From contig CM075102.1 of NCBI GenBank assembly GCA_037576195.1, positions 11,036,001-11,100,000 on the forward strand: a stretch of 64,000 nucleotides of DNA, given 5' to 3'. The translations under genes were made by a program, and so were the position numbers. This document shows, piece by piece, positions 36,950 to 48,488 of this stretch. The notes beneath the pieces are model-generated. The model was given only the letters and a program-made list of their open reading frames with translations, was not told where the DNA came from and ran no database searches. Each line of letters begins with the position of its first letter. The stretch's first letter is position 1. The DNA comes from Phytoseiulus persimilis. Lineage: Eukaryota > Arthropoda > Arachnida > Mesostigmata > Phytoseiidae.

Positions 36950-39464
36950 CTAATCATTCGCGATTGACTTCAAGTTCTGCGGATGTTTGAATGTTTTTAT
37001 CACCGGTCCTGCGCCCGCTTCCTTGAAGCGCATCTCGTCTCTCCGAACTCTATTGCCAACTTCGTTCGAAACTTTGGCGTTGGTGTAGCTGTTCTTCATG
37101 TCCTGCAATTGGAGAGAGAGTTTCCTCAGGAAATGCAATTGGTATCTCGACATGAATATCTTGGCGTGACTTCTTCGTTCTTCTCCACAATGACCGGAAC
37201 CCAATGCAGCCTCGTGCCTCTAATTCTTCCGTTCCAAAATCATGAAATGCGTCTCAACTTGGTTACCTTCATGAATCCTTTCGAGAGCGGCAAAGTTCCC
37301 TTCTCATGTTTCACTAGGGGAGGCATGTTAAACTTCTCCCGCATGGCCGGTCGTCTGAGGAGTATCGTCTGCGGAACATTGAAGCAAGTTTGAGTACAGC
37401 TCCGCATCGACTCTTTGCGCAGCCTCCGCATTCTCCGAATATCTTCCGAAACGTAGAGAAGCAATCTCGGGATAAACTCACTTGACCAAGAGCAAAGAAA
37501 TTTGTTGTCGTCCAGTAACAAAGTATCGCAGCCGGGAAATTCATGATGAGGGGGAACATGACGAGAGGCATGGCTCGCATCACGTACTTCATGTTCTTCA
37601 TATTGTCCGCCCGCATCAGTCCTTCAGCGCCCGTCTGAAAAGTGCACCGTAAGGGGTCTCCAGACGTCGGATAGGGATTACTTATGTGCTCCTGCTCAGG
37701 AGAGTGATGGCCCGAAACATACCTCAAGCATGACGAGCACTGTGGTACAAGTCATGAGTGGCAGGATGTAATAAGGATCGGGAACAGTGAGATCGGTGAA
37801 CCATGATATTCCCCCCGTCTTCATAGATTCCATGGGGAGGTTGGCCATCCCCCTCAGACCGATGAAAAAGGAAATGAAGATCGGGGCCTGAATCCCGAGA
37901 ATTTGGGAATTAGAACCCAGTCTTGTACGAATGGCCAACCGAGGGCGTCGTCGGATCCAAATCGAGGTAAGTTACAATCGCGAACCTGAATGAGCATCGG
38001 CTTGAGTCCTCTGAGGGGGTTTATGTTATGTTCCTTGGTGAAGTTGGCCAGCTCCAGCGCAGCCCTGCGAAGACACATCGGACCGTCGTTTCATCGGGAG
38101 CTCAACAAACAAAGCCGGATACCAAAAGAATAACTTTCAGAGACCGCCTCACCTGTGAGCTTCCAACGCATTTCCAGCTTGCCTCGCCTCAGTCATTTTG
38201 AGCTGTAATCTTTGCATCTCTGGCATGTGATTGTTCATCCTTGTCGAATTTCTCTGCGCCTCCACGATGAGAGGGAAAAGCAGTGTTTTCAACATGAGCG
38301 TAGACGAGGCAATCGCTACCCACCAAGGCAGGCCTGGAAGATCAAGGATGTCGAAGAGTCAACCAATGACATTTGAATAGTTTGGAGCGAAGCTTTGATC
38401 CTTCGGAAAATGTGGCCGATAACTTAAAAAACGAGCCCGGCCTCGCTCGCTCCACCAATCGAACAACGGGCATCACTCACCGGCGCTGTGTAGTAGATCG
38501 AGAGCATTCTGGACAAGCCCTACCGGGGTGTAATACGAACCCAACCCCATATCTTGCAAGGTTGGGGCGACGCCGCTTGCAGTCAACAGGTCTGTACTCA
38601 GTCCCTCCGCGATTTGGGAGATGGTAACATCAGACGGCGCCGAGATGTCAACAACTTTTTCGACCTGTTCGAGAATGGAGGAAACCATTCAAGGGACAAA
38701 TCTATCGTGACGTGGAAGGATTCGAGCTTCGTAGAGGGAGAAAGGTTCATCAAGCTTGGGAAAATGTCACCTGTTCCGCGTATAAGTGATCTGTGTAAAT
38801 TTGAGTATTATGGGGAAGGTAGTCTCCGGCATAGATTGATGCAGCAGACTCCTCGAGCCCACGTGAATCCTATTGAGGCAGCGTGAAGGAGTCGTTGAGG
38901 TAAGTTAGTCATAAGGATGTGAATATCGCGAGGCTCCCAAACCAATGGCTACATCACATGAACTCGAACTACAAACCACTGTGTCGACGGGAAGCGCTGC
39001 AGTCGGATCAATGTTCGCCCCACCGGCTGCTCCAGCAACTGCGGCCGCTGCATCCGTCTGATTCCGTCTCGTGGTTGTACTGAAGTACCGAGGACTGCTC
39101 ACTTGGTACGTGAACTGGAAACGATGGCGAATTGAGAGCTCCGTGAGTGGTTAGGGCCGCGCGCGAGTAGTCATTCGAGGGTGTTCTCGGACCGTTTGAG
39201 TCCAATGGTTTCAGCGTTACGTGACCGAGGGTGCCAGGATGGATGATACTCGGGGATGAGAACTCCTCTTTCCTCCCAAGACTCATTGCATGAACCTGAG
39301 CTCGGAGTGTCATTCATACTTCCACAGAGCAGAATGACCGCTCGGTGAGCTGCGCGACTCGAAGCACACGAGAATGTGCTCACCTGTGATTGTGAAGAAA
39401 CACTTCTCAGGAAGGATCGGGCAACAACCCTGGAAGAGAGTCGTGCCACAGCGGTGGACAACAT
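36950..39464 (-). CDS. OXA1L: Mitochondrial inner-membrane insertase OXA1L
   Basis: YidC/Oxa1-family insertase that places mitochondrially made proteins into the inner membrane. Exons in transcript order: 39464-39384, 39057-38980, 38664-38481, 38333-38153, 38064-37986, 37887-37723, 37634-37482, 37410-37267, 37102-36950. They sum to 405 codons plus a TAG stop with every phase agreeing. Exon 1 encodes an arginine-rich, acid-free presequence ([20 protein letters not shown]), typical of matrix targeting. Hallmarks follow in order: [48 protein letters not shown], and [20 protein letters not shown], giving the five-helix core. The tail ends [15 protein letters not shown], like the conserved ribosome-facing end. 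The borders of exon 2 and the acceptor of exon 8 are the weakest calls. Human OXA1L is slightly longer (435 residues). Confidence 0.95.
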
Positions 39465-40184
39465 CTCACTGTTTTTCCCAAACTCTTCCGGAGTGATCTG
39501 GTGAAGAGTGCGGATTGGAAAGGCCGAATGGATTTTTTTTTCCGAACACAACACAGTGAGAACGGGTCTTGCTGTTATGTATTTGCCCTCTCTGCAGCGA
39601 GCAGGCTGTCTGCTAGCTCTTTCCCCTTCGAAGAGCTCGTTTGCGCGACGCCTGTCGTGCGTGGAGTTCTGAAAAAAATGTTCTCCAAGCATCGTACGGG
39701 AAAATGAGAGTGTCCGCTGTCGTTGATAGCCAACTGCCCAATCTTCATCATTCGCAGCAAAGATCTCCTCGACGATTCCGCTGGTTTAAGCATCTTCCCG
39801 CTCCTCCATCTTAGCCACGCGCGCGGACGATCGTTGCGCCGACGGTAAACAAGCATCCTCATCCACCAGAGCCAAACCGACCGACAGTGCTCGTTGGAGA
39901 ACGCGCGCCACAAGTCTGAAGCATTGAATCGCCCAAACAAGAAAAACCTCGGATGTTCGTGCAGAGTTCAACTTGCGGAGCCTCCATAAGAACGCGGTTC
40001 GAACCTGAGGCTCCATCAGAGCTGAACACTCGACTCACCGGTCAGTTCATGCATCAGTTCTCGATTTGCTGAGTGTCGCAATCACGCAGAGAATAAGTGC
40101 GTGATGGACGGCTGCGACTTGGCTGTCAGCACTAAACTGCAAGTGGTTTCAGGAACGGTTGCGGTTGAGGGTATCTCGGGCAAC
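39465..40184. promoter_or_regulatory. Shared divergent promoter region of OXA1L and SLC7A6OS
   Basis: About 720 bp separate the two start codons, which point away from each other. This interval should hold both 5' untranslated regions and promoters. I see no TATA box at a telling distance. The frames inside (for example 39940-39575 minus) look non-coding. Confidence 0.45.
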
Positions 40185-42117
40185 ATGCGAACGGTTTTCC
40201 GCGTCAAACGTCGTTTGGACGAGAAACAGCTGACTGGTTTGCAGATAGCCAAACGTCAGCGGCTTGAAAGCGACGTTCCCGTGATCTTGACTTATGCCGG
40301 AACAACACCCGGGAATGTGAGTTCGTTCGCTTCATACTCGAAAAATGATGTTTGTGTACTCAATGACAATTTCGGAGACAGAGCGCGTCCAACTAAACGG
40401 AGAACGAGATTAGCTGAATAATACCGAAGAGGATGCTGGGCAGGACCGTGAAGGAACGCCCCCTCCCCCTCCCATATAAGAGCCACCCTTGTCCGAGGCT
40501 CGAGTCGTTCTCTTCGAGTGAGCGTCGGAAGAGTCGGCTTTGCGATGGGCTAAACCGGTGTGCCTTGAAATGGACCGAATAAGTTCAAGGGAACAAGGGG
40601 AAGATCATTTGAGATGTGAAGCTTTTTCGATACACTTCGAGCTTTGCGGCTTCCTCGCGCTGTCACACATCTTCCCTCCGTTGCTACGGTGAATCAACTC
40701 CGTCAAATCGGTCGATCACAGAATATCGCCACCCGAAACTTTCGGGAACCTTGTGTTCTGAGACTGTTCGAGACAACCACGAAGCGTGGGAGGGACCGCG
40801 CGGAGAAATCATCATGGTGGATGTTTATGTACCGCAAATTTGCGTTGAGCATCATGATGGACGAATCCATTTTTTGATTCGGAAGCAGCTTCGCACCGTG
40901 GAACGCTGAAGTGACGGACGCGGTCGTCGGCAGCCGAGTGAGTTGGCGCACAGAGACCAACAGTGAGCGAAATCCGTTGCGTTCGAATGTCGGTGGAGTT
41001 GATCTGTTGCCCTAATTCGTTAAGAGCATCTCTCGAGCGTCGCGATTGTCGACGTGTTCGCTGTAGCACTCAGGAAAGTTCCTGAAAGTAACAAGGCTGC
41101 CTGAATTTTACAGGATCCGGAAACTGTTTTATCAGTTATCCGGTGTCATCAGGAAGGCGGGAATGCAGTTTCGACAGAGGAGAGTTCTCTGGAGAGGAAG
41201 ATGAATTACGATGACGCTCCAGCAGGGAACCCAAAGGAGGACCAGGACACAGCGTCATTCACTCTCACAGATGTTGACGAGCTCTTCAGGATCTACGACG
41301 CTTATCAGGAGAACATAAGTGAGTTCTTCAGGGAAGTGTAAATGCAAGGAACGCTATGGTACACAGCGATCCTCTCTCGAGGAGGTTATAAATGGAAGAA
41401 AGTGTCTCACCGAGGGTATCTTCTCAACTCAAGCTAAATCCGATGGAACCAAGGAACGAGCAGACTTGAAAACGGGCACTGGTGGAGCGAAAGGAGCAGC
41501 ATCGGAATTTGTTTATGATATCTATTATTTGCGTGACTGTCCTTCTTCTGGGAGAAACACGACGACCGTCGACTTCAGCGAAGAAAACTTCACGTGAGTG
41601 GCTTCTCGAGCCGTACCGAAAGCAAAGCTCGTTTCCCAGTAGCCTTTCGATCGAGTGGTCTATTCGGAGACTGCTATCGCACAGCTATCGCGTTCAGAAA
41701 CGAACTCTTCCAGTAGCCTGAACTTGAGCTATTTTCTAGGCTGGAGCAATGGAGTCCGGGTAACGGTGAGCTTGTCGACGATCAAGAAGAGGTGACCGAA
41801 GCCTACGAGGATGAGGATAGCAACGCCGAAGACAATCCGCACAACGATTACCCCGACGAGGAAGATTGGTGAGCTGAGAACCATTTGCGCATCTCAGGCT
41901 GGTTCCGGCCTCTCACTGCAGTATCCCGAACTTGAGTTCCGTTCACGGCGATACAAACTGTTCTCGTGTATGTTTCAGGTATTCCGATAATGGCACAGAG
42001 ATTCCCCCTGTGCTTGAAGACGACGATTACTACAGTTACGAGAGCCGGAACCATTTATCCTCTCTCGAACAGCAGATGCGGGATTTGAATTTTTTCGGCA
42101 ACGAAGACAGTGAATGA
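40185..42117 (+). CDS. SLC7A6OS: SLC7A6OS / Iwr1, RNA polymerase II nuclear import factor
   Basis: Iwr1-family proteins carry assembled RNA polymerase II into the nucleus. Supported exons: 40185-40316, 41114-41318, 41464-41593, 41740-41868, 41979-42117, ending in TGA. The first encodes the family's opening RVK-R motif (MRTVFRVKRRLDEKQLTGLQ). The third has the signature VYDIYYL, preceded by a linker and followed by SEENFTLEQWSPG. The last two give the acidic tail (EAYEDEDSNAEDNPHNDYPD, EDDDYYSYES). Phases of exons 41114 to 42117 agree exactly. The stretch between 40316 and 41114 probably contains a further exon that I could not fix. An in-frame ATG at 40104 lies upstream; 40185 is chosen because family members begin close to the RVK motif and it has A at -3. 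Confidence 0.85.
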
Positions 42118-45100
42118 TGGCCTGGGGTTCCTAGATAATGTAGATACGCACATCAGTTTTCGAATCATAATACCTCTTGCAGAAACTTTGCACGGGGAAA
42201 AGAATTAATACAAGTTGAGTTTATGGCGCGAATGTGGTCTCTCCAATGTCGATCAGCGCACCCCGAACAGGGTCACTCCTGTTCGTGGATGCCGAGAAGT
42301 ATTCCAGCTCATTGATTTCAGTCTATGCACAGTTTCCGCCGCGCTTTGGGTCGGAGTTTCCCACACGATACAACCACTGATGCGGCGGATTTATTCAAGT
42401 CTTTGGATCGCTCCGAGTGCGATGTGAGTTCGGCCGAAACGAAAACTGGAAATCGACAAGGCCTCAACAGAATCGGCGCTTTTCTTCGGCACCGTCGACC
42501 CCAACAGTGGTCAGCCGCTCGTAAGCCCGAACAAGGGGAGTCTTCTACAAGCCCACCCGGTTTTTTCTTCAAAATGCTGCTGCTTCCCACAGGGAAACGG
42601 GCTCGCTCTCAGTAACTCGTGGCGTTCGTTCTACAGATTTTCACTCTCGTTCTCGGAACGAATGAATGAATGCTGGAACTCGATTCATAGCTGCAGTGAT
42701 TCTTGAGGAACTATTGCTCCAAACTCCGTAGACATCTCAGGATATTTTTCCTCCGTGCAACGCCTCGGGAAACGAGCCCTTCGTCGTGGAAAAACTCTTC
42801 TGCTGTTCGGAATCTTCTCTCGATCTCCGCGTTTCCGCATTTCTCTTGGGAGCCTTCGATTGAATCCGACGTTTCCACAGTGTGGACTCGCCTGGAATCC
42901 AGTTTGCACAACAAACCGCCCAGTAAACCCTTGCGAGATCGCTTCCGATGTTTCTCGAACTCGTGCAGTAATGGTCACACGCAGCGTTTGCGTGGGCCAG
43001 CTGCTCGCGTTCCGGGGCTCCTCCCTAGGATTCACACGAACGAAACAGCACAAAACGAGAACGTGATCCCCTGGAATGGGATGGCGAGGTTCCCGAATGT
43101 GAATAGTCATTCTAAGCTGGGAGCCCGCTTTGATACGCAAAGCATCACATACGGGGGAAATCGTTTGTTCGTCAGTATGATGATTAGAGAGCGATGATTG
43201 CGCGAGCTGGTCACATCGGAGTCCTCGGTCGATCGTTGCGGTTCTGGTGTGCTTCCCGTTGCGGAACCATGACCAGGACTCAGCAACCAATAGGCACTAA
43301 AATGTTCGATTCGCGCTTATTCTCAAGGAAGATGTTCCGTTCCAAGATGAGTGCTCCATCGCCAAGGAGCGTGAGGGTGGTTTGGACGAGGAATCGAACG
43401 GTTGCTGCTTTGAAAAGAGGATCGGTGATTATATGAACTGCGGGTGAGGAGAGTGTTGGGACGCCGATTACTTCAGAGATAATCGCAGCGTTCTGATCGT
43501 TCCGTTACAAGAGGCAGAACCAAACCCCGACACGCTGGTTCTTCTCACATTCCAGTGATACGACACCCCCGCTCCTCTGTTGTATCGCGGGAGCGAGCTC
43601 CCCGTGAGCTTGCATCCTAACCATTTATTCACCATTTCTTTCCGACGCATCCTTCATGTACATCCGGCTATTACCCCAGAGCGCTCCGTGACACACTCCC
43701 AGAACAGTCTCGATGCCTAGAAATCTCTCAAAAGAACAGAAAGGAATCCGGGATTTCATTCGCCGTGGTTGGACCTGGAAACACAATAGTGCGAACAATG
43801 GCAGATGGCTGTGTTGTTCTCTCCCTCATCGCCAGGTTGTCATTAAGGTCTGCTCAGACGAAAAATTTCAGTCACCAATCGAGGAGCCCGAACCACGGCT
43901 CTCGAGCACCAACCGAATCAGCGGTTGTCAATCGGGTGAGGGTGATCGGGGAGGGAAATTCGAGCTCGAGAGAATCATGTCGAGATCCCTTTCACGAGCT
44001 GCTGCTGCCGCGTCACATAACGACCTCTCACAGATCGAGTACGAGCTTGGAGCGTCTTCACGACTTGGTGATAATTGTATTTTCGGGGTGCGATTCACTC
44101 GTCCGTGATGGACCATGTCTGGCGGACACTCTATCTGTCAGCGATTTCGAAACATGAGATCGTTGCAGACCTTTCAAACCGGCATAACTAGTATTTCAAT
44201 GGCCTCCGGATGGAACGGGTACTCCGCTGTTGCCGGGAGCGACGGTGGAAAGATGCAGCGTTCGTCGATTTCTCCGCGGTGGCCTTTGAGCCCCGGTGGT
44301 CCTTGGAAAGATTTTCGAGGATAGAGTCAGAAGAGCTCGAGAGGTATCGCTAAAACCGAGTTTCGTCCTTTTTGGAGCTGAGACTACGAGAGAATGCATC
44401 GGAAATCAATCTTCTCGATTCTCCTCTCAGCTGGAGGAGCGCTCGCACTCACCAGAAATCAACAAAATCTGGTTGATGCGAGCCCTGTCTGTCACTGACA
44501 AGTCATTATCCGCGAGCTTCCTAGAACAGCATCCCGCGAAAGCGAGAAAACTGATGTTTCGACATCTGTAGCGCAATCGAGCGCCTATTTCTCGGTTGTG
44601 ACTCATGCTCTCAACCACAAGTTGCTGAAATATTGTAAATAAGGATGATTCACTGGCATCATTTGATAACATTAGCGAGGTTAGTTCTGAAGAGTCGTCG
44701 TCAGAGGCGAACTCGATTGGTAAGCAAGGCGCTCAGAATCGCGGGGGAGGCTGCGCAAAAACGATCAAATTCCAGATGATTGATGCGCTTTCAATCTAGA
44801 AGCCCTCGAAACTGTTCCATCGATTGTATAATCACTCCTAGGTCACGCACTGAAGAGAGATCAAGTCCCCTTTTTCGAATCACCGAGCTCTTCAGTTAGG
44901 TCCAAGTAGTTCATCGATTTAATCTTATCCCATGGCAAGAATGTGGATTTCCCCCGAGCGAAGTTTCGCGGTTCGATAGATCTCCTGGAGAGCGACTTGA
45001 CTGAACGGCTAGATACTTACGAAACAGGTCCTCGACAGCGAAATATGAGTATCGCTCAAATGTTCAGAACTGACGCGACGTCAAAACTCACGGAACTGCG

Positions 45101-48100
45101 CAAGGCGGTACGCAGCGTTCGTTTCCAGTTAACACGAATGCGGCTTTTCAGCTTAGAACCATTCTACCGTCTCCGATGACAGAATACGCATCATCGTCTT
45201 TTGAGTCTTATCAACGGATCACTATTACAGTGACTGTTACCACACTTGACAATGGAATCGACAGGCTGGACAGAAAAGAGCTCAGAAGATCGACGAATTC
45301 TGAGCGGGTAGATTCGCGTAGATGCGATTTCATGTGAACCCTTCGCTCTCAAGCTCTGGACCCGTTCGTGCTAATCTATCACCTTCCAGATGAAGCGGGC
45401 CCTTTACGATAGACGCGGACTCGGCAGGCCATTTAATGGAAGCCTCGAAGATCGAGGATCGCGGTGTGGTTCCAAAACTGCGATTTTGGCCCCCACTCTT
45501 TATCTCTCCAGACCTCCAGAAACCGCAAGAACGAACGCCGCTGAGAAAGGAGGAGGAGAAAATCGGGAAAACTCTCGAGATCTCAGAAACGCTCTGGAGA
45601 GATGTCAGAGAAATCCAGCATATACGATAGTTGTTTGAGCAATAATCAATATGACTGCCGTGATTCGTCACCTCGGAAGTGAATGTCAAGAGAAAGACGT
45701 GCGACCATATCACATGCTGGAGCTCGAAGTCGAGATTATTCAGTTCACCAACTCAATCTGATTCGCGGAGCGGTTCCCATTCGACAGCCGTAAACAGAGA
45801 GATTCTACTTCGCCGATATCCCCATCTCCCGCAGTTTCCCATTATCAATTCCCTCTCAAGCACCGAATATATTCCAACAAGATTTGCGATTCTGAAGAGA
45901 GAATAGCGGTTCAAATATCCGCTCTGGCGAATCAACAGAATCGCGCTTTTCTTTTAAGAGTTGCGTTCAGAAAGAAGGTTCATTCTGGCCCCTCAACGCA
46001 AACCCTAGGCACGATTCTGTGGGCGATCGGAATTTAGCGCCCAGACCTTTCGCATCCACTCAGGGAACCCTGGGAGGTTTGCGTGGTGTCGCTCACGAGC
46101 GGCGATGACATTTTCTCGGGCGATCTCGAGAGCTTGGTGATGCGGACGTCGGCTTCCCGTACTCGGAGGAAGACAGCATAAAAGCGCCAAGGATTCGAGC
46201 TCGCACTCCTGAAGCCTGCATATTGGAAAGGACATTTCATGACGGAAGCGAGGACTGGTCGTGGTTCTCTATTCTGGAGTCATGTTTGGGTTCGGACAGT
46301 CGAATGCTTCGGCGCAGGTATCGCATCAGATTACGACTCTGCTCAGGAACTTGTGACACAGTTCACTCAGCATATCCAGGTCTTTTTTCTGCTCTGTGAT
46401 TCAAACGAGGAAACCCGTACACTGGAACAGGTATCGCGTGTACGTTCTCTACAATTATTCGACAGGGATAAATCAAGCTCGAGTGTCGAACGTCGACATC
46501 AAAACTTCTGTAGTTGTTGGGTGTGCGTAACATTCTTCAGCGGGGAAGTGGGAGGGGAGGGGCGGCGAAGCCTGTTCGGAACAACCTTGTACAGGATCAT
46601 ACGCGCGATGCTGAACGAGGGATCCCGCGGGGACAGACAGGATTGAGCTGACGTCATCCAGTCTTTCCTGACATGAGCCGGCCTCAGGAGAGCCAGGAAC
46701 TCGTCACGGACAGCGATGATGGCCTTTCCGTTGTTCAAACGTTAGCCCGAGCTCCTATCGCGATGTTCCAACGCTTCCTCTTTGAAACGAAGCGTTGTCG
46801 GTGATTAAAGCATGCCTACAACTCCTAACGCATAGAGAACATCATCCGACGGTAAATTGAGATGGTGCGCAGCGGTGCCAGTAGACTGCAGAATCCAGCA
46901 TTGTCTGCCCGGCTACACTGTTTTTCGCTCGATCGCGCTCGACTTCACTTTTGGAGGTGAACGACTGCTCTGGTCTTCGCTTTTGTCGAGGCAGGCTCCC
47001 GAATCTTGCCCCAAAACGAACCCAAAAAGCCCTCTTGTTAATATTCCGCTGAGCAGAATTCGATTCGCGGAACATGAAGCCAAACTAGATTCATGTCTCT
47101 GACAGAGGGATCAAGGAGTCAGCGACAGCGCCCACCGGTACAACGGCGCGCGCTCCCTTATTCGTGCTCTTCCTCGCATTCTGCCTTACTCACTCACTCA
47201 CCCATTCGTTCGTCCACTCATTCCGACAGTGGCCGGCGTCAGTGGAAGCCTGCGACACAGTGCCTGCTACCGCCTCGCTGGCTTTCGACGACAACGGCCG
47301 TGCGTCACTGATTGTGTACCTGCTAAGTTTGCGTTGGCACGACGCGTGTGCACCAAGTGTCGATTTTTCATCTCGAAAACAACTCCGATCTCCAAATCCA
47401 AGGTGATGATGATTCGATGTTGTCTCAGTTCAAGTTTTCATTCTCGTCAATAAACGAGCTCTCAATTGCTCCTCCCGGCGTTGTCTCCGCTGGTTCCACG
47501 CAACGACTACTATCGCGAGCTGATGTGTTTCGTGGACTAACTCGCGGGCATCTGCGTTCTTCCGTGGTGCGATTCTCTTGAAAGATGCTCGAAGGTTGCG
47601 GCGAACTGTTCTGTGGTGAGAACATGCGACTGCATGTTTACGTCGACGGGTGCGCTTTTCCACGGCCGAAGAACGTCGTGCGTAATATCGACTCGAGATG
47701 CCTATCCAATAGATACGAGTGACGGGTTTATCTGGTTGTCCATGGATGAGGTCGTTTCGAGTACGCAGTGTTTCGCAGCTTAGTGCACATTCGCGACATT
47801 CGGTCGGAGCTTCACCACTGACTTCAAGCCGTGCATCGCTCCGATTACCAGGGTTAGCCTCTCGGTAACCGAAGGGATCCGAGAATCGACTGTAATGATC
47901 ATTGAAAGCCAAGAGAGAGGATGGAGACGGCAGAATTTCTCGTCCATGGATCTCGAATAGCTCTCTCCTGAGTTCAGGGACGAACTTGGACAGTGCATTG
48001 TAAATTCAACGTCACCGCTGAAGAGAAGCCAAGTGACTTCGAGTCCCTCCCGCGAAGAACATACGGGGGCTACTGTCGTCCGGCTCATGGTGGACGTTTC

Positions 48101-48488
48101 ACGGACGAACAGCTCAGAACGCTTCGTCGTCCTTGTGAATTCGATGACGAGCGGGCGATCCTAGTTACGATCCCATTGCATATGAGCATCATTGAGTAGT
48201 GAGTTCTGACGAGGAACTCATCACCGGCTCTTGTGTTGCAGACCCGGAGAAGCGCCGCTGGAGTCTCGCAAGTAGTACTCCGTCGGTCATCGAGTCAACC
48301 GCAACATGCAGCTCCCGGATCCCATTCAAAACATGGCGCCCGAGCCCCGGCCTCACGAGTTGCAGACGACGTTCTCTGGAGAGAATGATGATAACACACG
48401 TCGGCTCCGAAAGAATAGAAGTTTGAGCTCCACTTCTGCCCCGAAAACTGGATCGGCGAAAAAACGTCGCACGTCCCGAACGGACGCC
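42118..48488. other. No recognised gene between SLC7A6OS and SELENOI
   Basis: About 6.4 kb of overlapping frames. The longest are a 201-codon minus-strand frame (43290-42685) and a 164-codon plus-strand frame over the same bases, so composition is the likelier cause. Other readable frames, all unrecognised, are 44296-44571 plus, 45436-45630 plus and 48088-47780 minus. A short (act/cact)n-like run sits near 47190-47220. The SELENOI promoter and 5' untranslated exons should lie at the right end. Confidence 0.35.

Noticed and set aside
42685-43290. 201-codon minus-strand frame facing a 164-codon plus-strand frame
   Set aside because: Both strands are open over the same bases and neither shows a recognisable motif.
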